Positions 9,149-19,966 of a stretch of 64,000 nucleotides of DNA are shown here, one piece after another. Each line of letters starts with the position of its first letter. Position 1 is the stretch's first letter. A model generated the notes under the pieces. The model was not told the DNA's origin, did no database searches, and saw nothing but the letters and a program-made list of their open reading frames with translations. Source of the stretch: Streptococcus uberis (GTDB lineage: Bacteria > Bacillota > Bacilli > Lactobacillales > Streptococcaceae); the NCBI RefSeq assembly GCF_000785785.1, contig NZ_JRQN01000005.1, forward strand, positions 1 to 64,000, written 5' to 3'. The translations under genes were made by a program, and so were the position numbers.

Positions 9149-9880
9149 TTAGTAGGCTGAATTTTTGAGAACTTCTTCTTTGTATCCACCAGCTTGTGGC
9201 AGTGGTAAATTAGTTGAGTTTGGAGCTCTTAAAATTCTGATAGGTCGTGCACCAGCTTCTCTGGCAGCGTGAATATCATCATCACTATCTCCGTAGTGGA
9301 TTTGCGAATGGTATTTATCAATGAAATAGCTCTTGTCATATTTAAATGGTTTAACAACCTTATCACCTGTATAATTAATTGGGATAACTTTTTTCAAGTC
9401 AAAGTCTTTAGCAAGTGATTTAGCTGTTTTATCAATTTCCCCTTCTTTGTACATACTTCCTCGGGTACGACCTGTAATAAAAACAATTTTATCTCCCCGT
9501 TTCTGGTGCATTGCTATTAATTCTTTTGCATAATTTTTAGGAATTGAATCCTGATCACCACGTTTTGCAACAAAATCCCAGAACTCTTGTTTGTGTAAAT
9601 AATCAAAACTTCCTGGCGTTAAGTAAGTTTTCCCATATTGAAAATACTGACTACTAAACAGTAGTGTATCATCAATGTCAAAACTAACGGTTACTTTACC
9701 TTTACCTTCTAAGCTCTTCTCAATTTCAGCAATCGTAACATAGGTTACTGGAGCATCCTTTGATAACTCAGTAATCCCTTTTTGTTGATAAGGAACCTTG
9801 GGTCCTGTTGCTTCTACTGTCATAGTAGCCATTCCAAATAAAGAAAGAGTTACAAAACCAGCTAATAAATGTTTTTTCAT
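9149..9880 (-). CDS. aphA: Secreted class B acid phosphatase AphA
   Basis: Periplasmic/secreted DDDD-type nonspecific phosphatase releasing phosphate from nucleotides and other organic phosphates (243 aa). Signal peptide about residues 1-24 ending VEA-TGP. Motif I FDIDDTLLFSSQ has both catalytic Asp (near 67-75); motif II is FITGRTRG near 135; motif III IHYGDSDDDIHAA near 195. The C terminus GGYKEEVLKNSAY matches the class B hallmark. Monocistronic with its own terminator; a cre-like site upstream suggests CcpA control. No lipobox, so probably released or loosely wall-associated. Confidence 0.92.
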   Translation of the reverse strand: MKKHLLAGFVTLSLFGMATMTVEATGPKVPYQQKGITELSKDAPVTYVTIAEIEKSLEGKGKVTVSFDIDDTLLFSSQYFQYGKTYLTPGSFDYLHKQEFWDFVAKRGDQDSIPKNYAKELIAMHQKRGDKIVFITGRTRGSMYKEGEIDKTAKSLAKDFDLKKVIPINYTGDKVVKPFKYDKSYFIDKYHSQIHYGDSDDDIHAAREAGARPIRILRAPNSTNLPLPQAGGYKEEVLKNSAY

Positions 9881-9921
9881 ATAAAATCCTCCACCTATAT
9901 TTTACAACCCAAGCCCTGTTA

Positions 9922-9937
9922 TGTAAAGCGCTTTCAT
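9922..9937 (-). promoter_or_regulatory. cre-like CcpA site upstream of aphA
   Basis: Minus strand ATGAAAGCGCTTTACA is close to the cre consensus WTGAAARCGYTTTWWN. It lies 42-57 nt before the aphA ATG. Confidence 0.6.
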
Positions 9938-10129
9938 ATTAATTTCTCATAAAGATGGATAGTTTTAAAGAAATAGATAGATATTTAAGAATGCTATCTC
10001 GTTTTCCAACACAAAAAGACTACTAAAAAGCTTATTTTAGCCATTTTCTTTGTCTAACATATTAGAAATTATTGAGTGTCATAAAAAATAGATGAAACTA
10101 CTATACAAATCTCATCAACTGTTATATAC

Positions 10130-10141
10130 TTAACTAGTTAA
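10130..10141. promoter_or_regulatory. Perfect palindrome upstream of the MerB-like gene
   Basis: TTAACTAGTTAA, 20 nt before the ATG and close to TATACT (10125-10130), a possible -10. It may be an operator; no regulator is encoded next to it. Confidence 0.35.
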
Positions 10142-10161
10142 TTAAACTAAGGAGGTTATCA

Positions 10162-10767
10162 ATGCTCAACAAAAGCCAAGATGCCATTAATCAAACACAA
10201 AATATCAGTTTACCCTTATCTGGTATCGAAAAAATTAAACGCTATGCTATTATTGAACAGATTCTATATCATCGAGACAACCGCTCCTTCCAATATGAAA
10301 AGGATCTGGCTGTAAAAAATATCTTACACTATTCATCTGAAGGACAACTAGATGCGGCTTATCCTTTTTCGCTGAAGCCTACTAATAAAACCATTCAAAT
10401 TGCTTCACTTCCTGGTAATACTTATCATGCCATGTGTGCTATTGATGCATTGGGGATCTATTACCTTTTAAATGATTCCATTAGAATAGTATCAGACTGT
10501 CCAATGTCGCAAGAAACAATCAGCATTACAATGGATATAAAAACAAATACTATTCAAACTAATCTTCCAGATATTCGTATTTTGCATGTTGACTTATCAC
10601 AGTCAACTAATTGGGCCACAGATTGTTGTACACAAATGCATTTTTTCAGTAATCAGGACAATTTAGTCAATTGGTTGAAAGCAAATGCCTGTTCCAATCA
10701 AACTTATTATTCATTGACCTTAGATGAAGCCTGTCGATTAGCTGAAAAACTATTTGGTTTTTATTAG
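10162..10767 (+). CDS. Organomercurial lyase (MerB)-like protein
   Basis: 201 residues. The C-terminal half matches the alkylmercury lyase core: YHAMCAIDALG (Cys92, Asp95), SDCPMS (Cys113) and TDCCTQMHFF (Cys155, Cys156). The spacings Cys92-Asp95 (3), Cys92-Cys113 (21) and Cys92-Cys155 (63) equal Cys96-Asp99, Cys96-Cys117 and Cys96-Cys159 of plasmid MerB as I recall it, so the catalytic triad is kept. MerB cleaves carbon-mercury bonds. No merA, merR or merT is visible, and the N-terminal domain is divergent. Strong AGGAGGT site, own terminator, and opposite strand to both neighbours, so an independent unit. Actual substrate unknown. Confidence 0.8.
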   Translation: MLNKSQDAINQTQNISLPLSGIEKIKRYAIIEQILYHRDNRSFQYEKDLAVKNILHYSSEGQLDAAYPFSLKPTNKTIQIASLPGNTYHAMCAIDALGIYYLLNDSIRIVSDCPMSQETISITMDIKTNTIQTNLPDIRILHVDLSQSTNWATDCCTQMHFFSNQDNLVNWLKANACSNQTYYSLTLDEACRLAEKLFGFY

Positions 10768-10772
10768 AAAAC

Positions 10773-10800
10773 AAGGTCGGGAACACAATCCCGACCTTTT
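10773..10800. terminator. Terminator of the MerB-like gene, possibly bidirectional
   Basis: Perfect 10-bp stem AAGGTCGGGA / TCCCGACCTT followed by TTTTG; convergent with the CorA-type gene. Confidence 0.85.
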
Positions 10801-10821
10801 GATTTGCTATAATGTTGCTGC

Positions 10822-11736
10822 TTATTTTTTTCTGAGTTTTATCATCACTCTTAGGATCAGAGCCATCACGAACCAGAGCACAACAGAAATTAAGATAACC
10901 ATCACCCAACCTATCGGGTTATGAGTTAAGCTCTTAGGTAAGGGCACGTTAATCCCAAAGAAACCAGTTACGATGCTAGGAATGGTTAATAAGATTGACA
11001 ACAAGGTTAAAATCTTCATCGTGTCATTCAATTCATTATTCAACACATTATTATAAGTTCCTTCAAGCTGGTTTAAAACTTGAGCAGATAATTGTGTCAT
11101 TTCTAACAACTGTTTAGCTTCAATGATAGCATCATCAAGCTCTTCAGTCTCAATATCTGTTAACTTCAAATGTGCCCCTAAACTTTTAACTTGCTGTAAG
11201 AGTAATACATTTTGTTTACTAGATGACACCATGTAAACTAAGCCAGTTTCTAAATCAGAGAGTTCCAATAACTCACGTTTACTTGTCCGTTCCCTGAGCA
11301 GTAGATTAAGACGATTGCGTTCATGATTCATCTTTTCAACCGTTGGAAAATAATTTTTTGATGTCACATATAAAATAGTAAATAAGAATTTATAAAGACT
11401 TTGTCCCTCATTAGCTTTTAAATAATTAGCCATTTGGTTGACAATATAGGCACTTCGATCCTTATAAATAGTAAGCAAACGATTTTGGTGCACGTAAAAG
11501 GTAATGGGCACCGTTTGATAATAATGCCCCTGCTTAGATACATCTAAAACATTATAAATTAAGAGAAGACTATGCTCATCCTTATTGTACTCTAAATGGG
11601 ATAACTCATTTTTATCTGAGGCATAAGTCAAAATCTCATCATCAACCTGCAACTTGTTTTTTAAGAAAAAGATATCCTCAGGGTTATCAGCATTTGCCAT
11701 AACAACTGTAAATAACTCTTTTGTAACTTCTTTCAA
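10822..11736 (-). CDS. CorA-family divalent cation transporter
   Basis: 304 residues, with a long cytosolic alpha/beta and helical N-terminal domain and two C-terminal membrane helices (about 242-264 and 277-298). The selectivity motif after TM1 reads GFFGINVPLP: the usual GMN is GIN, a variant known in some Gram-positive CorA paralogues. Probable substrate Mg2+, Co2+ or another divalent cation; the exact ion is not inferable. Monocistronic. Confidence 0.85.
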   Translation of the reverse strand: MKEVTKELFTVVMANADNPEDIFFLKNKLQVDDEILTYASDKNELSHLEYNKDEHSLLLIYNVLDVSKQGHYYQTVPITFYVHQNRLLTIYKDRSAYIVNQMANYLKANEGQSLYKFLFTILYVTSKNYFPTVEKMNHERNRLNLLLRERTSKRELLELSDLETGLVYMVSSSKQNVLLLQQVKSLGAHLKLTDIETEELDDAIIEAKQLLEMTQLSAQVLNQLEGTYNNVLNNELNDTMKILTLLSILLTIPSIVTGFFGINVPLPKSLTHNPIGWVMVILISVVLWFVMALILRVMIKLRKK

Positions 11737-11773
11737 ATGCTTTTTCTCCTTTGAATTGGTAAAACCAGTATAT

Positions 11774-11799
11774 CAAAAAAAGAGCCATCTAGCCCTTTT
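11774..11799 (-). terminator. Terminator of brnQ
   Basis: Minus strand AAGGGCT / GGCTCTT (with G-U pairs) followed by TTTTTTT. Confidence 0.7.
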
Positions 11800-11808
11800 C
11801 GTGAATTA

Positions 11809-13164
11809 TTAACTTTTCTCTATGGCTTCTGCTTGGAAACGAGAGAGATCAAAAGATTGACCTAATTGTTTGTCTGGTAAAATTAATGCCACTGCTAAAC
11901 CAATAATAGTTGGTAGAAACCAGCCCATTGACATGGTATGAAGGGGTAGCAGATTAACCAAGGTAGTTAAACCAGAAACTGGAAATAAGCCTGATAACAC
12001 TTCAAGTAAAGAAACAAAACTAACTAAACCGATGGTAAATGACATGCCTCTTTTGGATAATGGTAACCATTTATTTAAAAGGATAATGATAACCATAACA
12101 ATTACAATCGGATAAAGCAAAGTTAAAACCGGCACTGAAAACTTGATAACCGTATTTAAACCTAGATTAGCAATCAAAAATCCAATCAAGGTGAATACAC
12201 TAGCATAGCCTTTATAGTGACCAAATGTAAAGTTTTTATCAAAAAATTCAGATACTGAAACAATTAAACCAACTGTTGTTGTAAAACAAGTTAAAACAAC
12301 CATCAAGCTTAAAAAGAGACGACCAAATGGACCAAACATGCTATATGAAGCTTGTGCCAAAATATAGGCACCTTTATTAATATTTGGATCAGCTAAGACA
12401 GTTGATGGAATATGAAATTTGTTTCCTAAGAAACCTAAGCCGATATACAGAATACTAAATGCTAAACTTGTAACAATCCCAACGACCCAGATGGTTGATA
12501 AATATTCTTTTTTACTATTAAATCCGAACTGTTTGAGGGTTTCAATAGCAACCAAACAAAATGCTACAGCTGCTAGGGCATCTAGTGTATTATAGCCAGC
12601 TAAAATTCCTGATCCAAAAGCACTAGAAGTATAAGCTGCGTCAGCTACAGAGCTTGTGCTATGACCATATTTAAGGGCACCTATTGTCACTAATAAAAGA
12701 ATAAGAATAGCAAACAAAGGGGTTAAGATTTTTCCAACACTATTTAGTATATTATTTGGTCTAAAGGCCAAGGCAAAGGCAGCTAAAAAATAGACCAGTG
12801 TAAAGATAAAAAGTGCTAAAGAACTATGCCCAACAAGTGGCGTCAAACCTACTTCAAATGACACAGTAGCCGTTCTAGGAATCGCAAAAAGTGGTCCAAT
12901 TGTTAGATACAGTAAAACTAGGAATCCTAGCGAAAACCAAGGACTAAATTTAATATCCATTTCGTGCTTGTAACCACCATTTGTCAGTGTGCCAACAAGC
13001 AAGGTAATAATAGCTAGTCCAACTCCTGAAAGACAAAATCCTAAAATGGCAGGCCAAAAATGATTCCCTGACGCACCGCCTAATGCAGGAGGGAAAATCA
13101 GGTTACCTGCTCCAAAAAATATACCAAATAAAAGCAACCCTGTTAGAAATCCTTTTTTTACCAT
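11809..13164 (-). CDS. brnQ: Branched-chain amino acid:cation symporter BrnQ
   Basis: LIVCS family Na+-coupled importer of Ile, Leu and Val (451 aa from this start), about 12 membrane segments. The N-terminal signature FGAGNLIFPPALG is characteristic. I start at the ATG at 13162-13164 (MVKKGFLTG) with AAAGGTG upstream, rather than 13 codons earlier. A CodY-like box lies about 140 nt upstream, consistent with repression in rich medium and pairing functionally with the liv operon in this window. Confidence 0.92.
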   Translation of the reverse strand: MVKKGFLTGLLLFGIFFGAGNLIFPPALGGASGNHFWPAILGFCLSGVGLAIITLLVGTLTNGGYKHEMDIKFSPWFSLGFLVLLYLTIGPLFAIPRTATVSFEVGLTPLVGHSSLALFIFTLVYFLAAFALAFRPNNILNSVGKILTPLFAILILLLVTIGALKYGHSTSSVADAAYTSSAFGSGILAGYNTLDALAAVAFCLVAIETLKQFGFNSKKEYLSTIWVVGIVTSLAFSILYIGLGFLGNKFHIPSTVLADPNINKGAYILAQASYSMFGPFGRLFLSLMVVLTCFTTTVGLIVSVSEFFDKNFTFGHYKGYASVFTLIGFLIANLGLNTVIKFSVPVLTLLYPIVIVMVIIILLNKWLPLSKRGMSFTIGLVSFVSLLEVLSGLFPVSGLTTLVNLLPLHTMSMGWFLPTIIGLAVALILPDKQLGQSFDLSRFQAEAIEKS

Positions 13165-13301
13165 AAAACACCTTTTATGTAAACCTATGCTTACACCTTT
13201 CATTAGTTACTCTTCACTTTTCTATTATACTTTTAATCAAAAAATGACTAGATTGTTATCTATTATAACAGAATATTGTGATTATTCTAGTCTTCTTCCG
13301 A

Positions 13302-13316
13302 AATTTTCTAATAATT
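13302..13316. promoter_or_regulatory. CodY-like box upstream of brnQ
   Basis: Minus strand AATTATTAGAAAATT matches 13 of 15 positions of AATTTTCWGAAAATT. It lies between the mprF terminator and the AT-rich brnQ promoter region (TATAAT-like at 13223-13228 and 13260-13268). Confidence 0.5.
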
Positions 13317-13320
13317 TAAA

Positions 13321-13367
13321 AAAGTCATTTTAAGCAAACTGTTCTATCTTGCTTAAAATGACTTTTT
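13321..13367 (-). terminator. Terminator of mprF
   Basis: 17-bp stem AAAGTCATTTTAAGCAA / TTGCTTAAAATGACTTT flanked by A and T runs. Confidence 0.9.
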
Positions 13368-13375
13368 TGATTAGA

Positions 13376-15013
13376 TTACTTGGTATTTGAAGCTTTCAGC
13401 AATGCTAAGACAACAAATAAAAAATTGGATTGTTTTGAATAGGCTATATAATAAGGTTCCCATTCCTGTGCAAATTTCTCTTTATACTTTCTTAAGCCTT
13501 CAAATGAATAAATTTGTGATCCATATTGGTACAACAAATTGCCTAATTTCTCTGTGAAAAAGCTAAATTTATATTGCCCAACATTTGATAAGGGACTCAT
13601 ACCTAAGTTGAAATAGGCAATCTCTTGTTCTTTAGCATAGGCAATAATATGAATAAATAGAACATCCATAATAGCTTTGGGGGCTTGATTAGAATAACGC
13701 ATCAAATCAACTGAGAGCGAATTCTCAGTAAATGACTCTTCTAAACTAGCAAAAGCTATAATTTCTTCTGTCGGACTGGTTAGAATAGCTATTTTAGCAT
13801 GTGATAAGTAAAAGGGGTCAAAGAAACCTAATGAAAATGTCATTTCTTTTCGTCCATTTAACCATTCTTTTGAAATGGTTTCTAATGTTTGCATAACATC
13901 ATCTGAGAATGGTGCTTGAATGACACTAAAGTGATAACCAGCTTTTTGTGTTTGATTGACGATAGATCTGAGATTTTGCTTTTTCTTTCCACTTAAATTA
14001 AAAGTGTCCGTTTTTACTAATCCCTCTTCGCCTAGTTTCATAAACTCAAATCCAAAATCATGGATTGGTAAGACTTGTTTTTCAGAAATCTCATAAAAAA
14101 CAGGGTGAAAATTATAAAGATCTGCTTCTTTTATAAAACTAGTCAATGCACTATCAAGGTAAGTTTTATCTCCTAAGAAGTCACCCATCACTAACACTTT
14201 ATCACCAACTGTTTTAATTAACAATGCCATGACATTTTCATTATTAACTTGGTAATACCAGATTTTTTTATCTAACAAATAAGCTAATCCCGCATAGTGA
14301 TGGTCCCCTTTTAAAAGCAGCTCTTCAAACTCAGTTGAATGGAAATCTTTACCAAGATACTGACGGTTTTTCTTTAAAAAATATAAAAATATCCCAATTA
14401 CAATACAAATGACTAAAATGCCTGATAATCCCATCAACCACCAGTGAAAAGAAGGAACTGAGAAATGTTTTTCAAGTGATACTTTAACAGGATGATTCGT
14501 ATCAACTAAGTTTAAAAAACCAAGTATTAAATAAGAAATAATAAGAAATAACCAGATAATGCCATCAACAAAAATGTTTTCATGGCTGATAACCAATTGT
14601 TTTCGATACAAGTTAGAGCGACAAAGGTAAAGCAAGATTACAAGAAATCCTAAAAGAATCGTTGGCCCTGTTAACCTGTAGTAAATAAAAGTGTAGACAA
14701 TTGTTAAAACTAAGAATCCTAAAGTAGGATAAAAAGCATTTCGAGCACGATTAGCAATAGCTCTCCCTCCAACCAACAAAGCAAAGCCAAAGATAATACT
14801 TGGAACTTGTCTAATGAGTACCATACTCGTTAAACCATAGAGCTTGTCTTTAATAATTGGAAAATTAATAATACTGTCATGGCTTGTAATCATTAAAACT
14901 AAGGTAATTCCAGAAAGATAAAACAAGGCTATTAGCAGATAAAATAGGCTATTTCTTACAATTTCCTTTAAAAGTAGATTATGCTTTTTTTTCAAGAATT
15001 GTTTAATTGTCAT
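13376..15013 (-). CDS. mprF: Phosphatidylglycerol aminoacyltransferase, MprF-like
   Basis: 545 residues. The N-terminal membrane part has about six helices to residue 215, fewer than in S. aureus MprF (about 840 aa). A C-terminal cytosolic DUF2156 aminoacyl-transferase domain follows from about 235, with motifs VLVMGDFLGD, FHPVFYEIS, NLGMSPLSNVGQ and the FEGLRKYKEKFAQEWEPYY tail typical of LPG synthases. It transfers Lys or Ala from tRNA to phosphatidylglycerol, lowering envelope charge and cationic peptide sensitivity. The residue transferred cannot be read from sequence. Located between metG and brnQ; monocistronic. Confidence 0.88.
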   Translation of the reverse strand: MTIKQFLKKKHNLLLKEIVRNSLFYLLIALFYLSGITLVLMITSHDSIINFPIIKDKLYGLTSMVLIRQVPSIIFGFALLVGGRAIANRARNAFYPTLGFLVLTIVYTFIYYRLTGPTILLGFLVILLYLCRSNLYRKQLVISHENIFVDGIIWLFLIISYLILGFLNLVDTNHPVKVSLEKHFSVPSFHWWLMGLSGILVICIVIGIFLYFLKKNRQYLGKDFHSTEFEELLLKGDHHYAGLAYLLDKKIWYYQVNNENVMALLIKTVGDKVLVMGDFLGDKTYLDSALTSFIKEADLYNFHPVFYEISEKQVLPIHDFGFEFMKLGEEGLVKTDTFNLSGKKKQNLRSIVNQTQKAGYHFSVIQAPFSDDVMQTLETISKEWLNGRKEMTFSLGFFDPFYLSHAKIAILTSPTEEIIAFASLEESFTENSLSVDLMRYSNQAPKAIMDVLFIHIIAYAKEQEIAYFNLGMSPLSNVGQYKFSFFTEKLGNLLYQYGSQIYSFEGLRKYKEKFAQEWEPYYIAYSKQSNFLFVVLALLKASNTK

Positions 15014-15077
15014 TGTTCACTCATTTCTTTTCTCTTATGATCTAGTAAAGTCTTTTTTTATTAAATTTACCTTAAAC

Positions 15078-15111
15078 AAAAAAGCAAGAGCCAAAAAACT
15101 CTTACTTTTTT
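15078..15111 (-). terminator. Terminator of metG
   Basis: Minus strand AAGTAAGAG / CTCTTGCTT hairpin followed by TTTTTTG. Confidence 0.8.
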
Positions 15112-15113
15112 AC

Positions 15114-17158
<2,045 letters not shown>

Positions 17159-17225
17159 TTATGTTCATCTAAAAATGAACAGTCTACAGATTATTATAGC
17201 ATAAGTAAAAAAACAAAAAAACTGT

Positions 17226-17945
17226 TTATTCTGCAGAATAGCCAGTCTGAAAGGGTTTAACTTTTGATTGAATACAATTAAATTCTTTTCTCAGTAAATA
17301 ATTAACGTAAAACAGAGGTAGTAAGACTGGGATAAGAGCTAGTTCATTGATTTTTAGTGAGAGAATAGTTGAGGTAGATGCTCCAATAATAAAACTAATG
17401 ATGACAAATAAAGTATTTCTACCAATTAATATCAATTCTTTATTGCCTTCAAATAGACCTTTGGTTAATTGATAGGCAGCATTTTTAACATTACCTGTCA
17501 TCATAACATTAGCATAACCTGCACCTCTTAAGGATTTAAAGGTATCTACCTGAATAGAAGCAAAGAAAGCTAAACCAGATACAGTAAAGAATGCTGGTAA
17601 AAACGGTGTCAAAATTGCTGTAACGGCTGCAATCACAGTCAAAATAAAACTTGAGAAAAGGTACCAATGAATATTATGTTTATTAGCCCAACAATGCATA
17701 AAGTAGGTAAAAGATTGACCTAACATAAAAACAACTATTGGCAGTAAGAAGTCTAGGGCTCGAGAAATATTCCCAGAAGCTAAACTCATGGCAAATGAAA
17801 CAACATTTCCAGATTGTACGCCTGCGAATCGTCGTCCTTGGGTCATAAAGGTGAAGGCATTAACAAAACCACTGATAAAAGTAAGTGTCATAGCACAACG
17901 TAGACCTTCATGGACATAATAATTTTTACGACGTCTTTTTGACAT
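17226..17945 (-). CDS. DUF1275 family membrane protein (YoaK-like)
   Basis: 239 residues with about six hydrophobic segments. The motif GFVNAFTFMTQGRRFAGVQSGN (residues 21-42) and MMTGNVKNA in the second half are the paired signatures of the DUF1275/YoaK family, whose transport substrate is unknown. Strong basic N terminus (SKRRRKNYY). Monocistronic between metG and the tRNA gene. Confidence 0.85.
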   Translation of the reverse strand: MSKRRRKNYYVHEGLRCAMTLTFISGFVNAFTFMTQGRRFAGVQSGNVVSFAMSLASGNISRALDFLLPIVVFMLGQSFTYFMHCWANKHNIHWYLFSSFILTVIAAVTAILTPFLPAFFTVSGLAFFASIQVDTFKSLRGAGYANVMMTGNVKNAAYQLTKGLFEGNKELILIGRNTLFVIISFIIGASTSTILSLKINELALIPVLLPLFYVNYLLRKEFNCIQSKVKPFQTGYSAE

Positions 17946-17974
17946 AGTTACCTTCCAATTCTTTATCTTTACAC

Positions 17975-18001
17975 GAAAAAAATACTGATAATCAGTATTT
18001 T
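17975..18001 (-). terminator. Terminator downstream of tRNA-Ser
   Basis: AAATACTGA-TTA-TCAGTATTT with a T7 run on the minus strand, immediately past the tRNA 3' end. Confidence 0.8.
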
Positions 18002-18013
18002 AATCTTTTATAA

Positions 18014-18102
18014 GGAGGATGTGGGATTCGAACCCACGCACGCTTTTACACGCCTGACGGTTTTCAAGACCGTTCCCTTCAGCCGGACTTGGGTAATCCT
18101 CC
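18014..18102 (-). tRNA. tRNA-Ser (anticodon UGA)
   Basis: 89-nt class II tRNA on the minus strand. Acceptor GGAGGAT pairs with ATCCTCC; the anticodon loop is CTTGAAA with TGA; a long variable arm (GTGTAAAAGCGTGC region) and T-loop GGTTCGAATCC are present. Reads UCA codons. The 3' CCA is not encoded. Confidence 0.96.
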
Positions 18103-18115
18103 AAATCTATTTTAA

Positions 18116-18144
18116 ATTATAGCATAGCCAACAGCAATAAACAA
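18116..18144 (-). promoter_or_regulatory. tRNA-Ser promoter
   Basis: Minus strand TTGTTT (18139-18144), 17 nt, TATAAT (18116-18121), about 14 nt before the mature tRNA 5' end. Confidence 0.6.
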
Positions 18145-18176
18145 TAGCTTTTCCGATAAAGAGTCTGTCCCACTCT

Positions 18177-19868
18177 CTAGTTGCTTGGAATAGTACTACT
18201 TTCTTTATCTTGACCTAACTTGAAGTTTTGAAGATAATTTGCCTCACCAAGTTCTGCGGTAAACTGGTTACCCACAGTAACAAATGGTAAATAGTCGCTC
18301 GTATCACGACTTGCTTTTATTTTGTAAACCTTACCTTTTGACATGATATAGTATACAGTTGTTCCAGAAAGCGTTTGACTTGCAACTTGCTCAACTGTGC
18401 CAGATAACTTCTTAACTTTCTTATCTGCTGAACTGATCGAGGTTAACCCACTCGTATCACGATCTGTAAATTGTGATATTAGGGTTTCAATATCATTATT
18501 GACTGTCACTTGTTGATAATCTTCAGCATCTACCAAGGCATATGATTTCACTAAACTAGCTCCATCTTTTAGAGAAACCAGATAAAATGCTTTATTATTT
18601 AGCTTAACTAAAGTAGGTGCGGTTGCCTTATAATTTTTTTCTTGCACTTCACCTTCTGCTGACTTCATCGCTGATGTTTCAGTCGCTGATGCTAATTTAT
18701 AGTTTGTTATTTCTCTAGTTCTCATATTCACTAAAATAAAGCCTAGATTAGAAGAATCAGCAGTTGCTGACGTAATCCCTGTATATAAATAGATATCAGA
18801 GCCAATAGTAATATAATTATAAGAATCAGTTGTCTTTTTTACACCTGTTTGGCTAAAGACCGTATTCCAATACCCGTTCTGGTAGGTATAGTAATCATCT
18901 ACACGTTGAATCACATTTTTTGCTGAGAAAACTCGGTCAACCCACTTAGGAATCTGATTTAATGTATAATGTTTCGTTTTCCCAGTAACAGCATCTAACA
19001 AAATAGCACCTGTTGGGTCTGGTGAGGACAAGCCAAATTTAGGTTTATAGGTTGTTGCGACATAAAATGGATTCCCTTGATCATCCACTTCAAAAGATGG
19101 ATCATCAAAAATCGTAAATGGATGAAGGAAACGCAAATGTCTCATGGTATCTCTAAACATAAATTCAGAATCTGAATATTTCATTGCTTTTTGTAATTTT
19201 ACTAATTCAGCTTTCCCAGTTGTTTGATTTACCTTAACATAATAATTAATGCCTTCAGTTCGATTTGTAAGCCATTTCCAGAAACTTTTATATTCTAAAG
19301 GAGACACACGGTATGGCTGTTTGCCAATCGTAATTTGTCGGTAGTCATCAGAGATTCCAAACTGCGAGACTTTGTCTATTGTCCCCAAATAAGTATCACC
19401 AATTTTTTCGGCTGACTCCCGATCAAGTAAGGCTAAGGTTGAAACATTCGTTTCCGGAAAATCTTTTTTGAAATCTGCATTTTTGACAGTAATTACCTTA
19501 GCATAGCTTTTAGCTCTAAAAATGTGCGAGTTGAGAATCGAAAGAAGTCCCAAGCCCATTACTATCGTCATCATCGCTAGGACAAGCCACTTGACCTTCC
19601 CTAAAAATGGATTAAAGTATGCTGTGACATCTTTCTTCCCATTTAAAGGCTTTGCATTGCCAGATTTCTTGCCTGAAAAAAGCATTGAAACCTCTTGGCT
19701 ATAAGAGTTTAAAACAATATTTACCGCAATGATGAATAGAATAAAAATTAAAAACAGCCAAAACTCAACACTAAAAATATTAACCGGTGGTAAATTGTTC
19801 CAGTAATAACCACCAATAATAATAAGGGATATGACCAAAAGACCTTTATTGAGTAATTTTTTCATCAT
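18177..19868 (-). CDS. Large membrane-anchored protein, unknown function
   Basis: 563 residues. Hydrophobic segments at about 8-24, 33-54 and 95-115, then a long presumably extracytoplasmic domain (120-550) rich in beta-type sequence with repeated YY(V)K/KxY motifs (INYYVKVNQTTGKAELVK, VQRVDDYYTYQNGYW). It superficially resembles proteins annotated as cell-surface or Tat-signal proteins in lactic acid bacteria; I cannot name a domain. Monocistronic behind the tRNA-Ser region. Intact and clearly coding. Confidence 0.75.
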   Translation of the reverse strand: MMKKLLNKGLLVISLIIIGGYYWNNLPPVNIFSVEFWLFLIFILFIIAVNIVLNSYSQEVSMLFSGKKSGNAKPLNGKKDVTAYFNPFLGKVKWLVLAMMTIVMGLGLLSILNSHIFRAKSYAKVITVKNADFKKDFPETNVSTLALLDRESAEKIGDTYLGTIDKVSQFGISDDYRQITIGKQPYRVSPLEYKSFWKWLTNRTEGINYYVKVNQTTGKAELVKLQKAMKYSDSEFMFRDTMRHLRFLHPFTIFDDPSFEVDDQGNPFYVATTYKPKFGLSSPDPTGAILLDAVTGKTKHYTLNQIPKWVDRVFSAKNVIQRVDDYYTYQNGYWNTVFSQTGVKKTTDSYNYITIGSDIYLYTGITSATADSSNLGFILVNMRTREITNYKLASATETSAMKSAEGEVQEKNYKATAPTLVKLNNKAFYLVSLKDGASLVKSYALVDAEDYQQVTVNNDIETLISQFTDRDTSGLTSISSADKKVKKLSGTVEQVASQTLSGTTVYYIMSKGKVYKIKASRDTSDYLPFVTVGNQFTAELGEANYLQNFKLGQDKESSTIPSN

Positions 19869-19929
19869 CTACCTCTTTTTCTTTTATACATAACCTTATT
19901 ATACCATATTTAAACAAGGGGTCAGATAG

Positions 19930-19966
19930 CAAAATAGATCAAGAATGCATCCTGACCTATTTTTTA
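19930..19966 (-). terminator. Terminator of sdpRI
   Basis: Minus strand AAATAGGTCA / TGATCTATTT (one G-U pair) followed by TTG, directly after the sdpI stop. Confidence 0.6.

Noticed and set aside
10667..10909. 80-aa minus ORF
   Set aside because: Spans the terminator and overlaps the MerB-like and CorA-type genes; no ribosome site.
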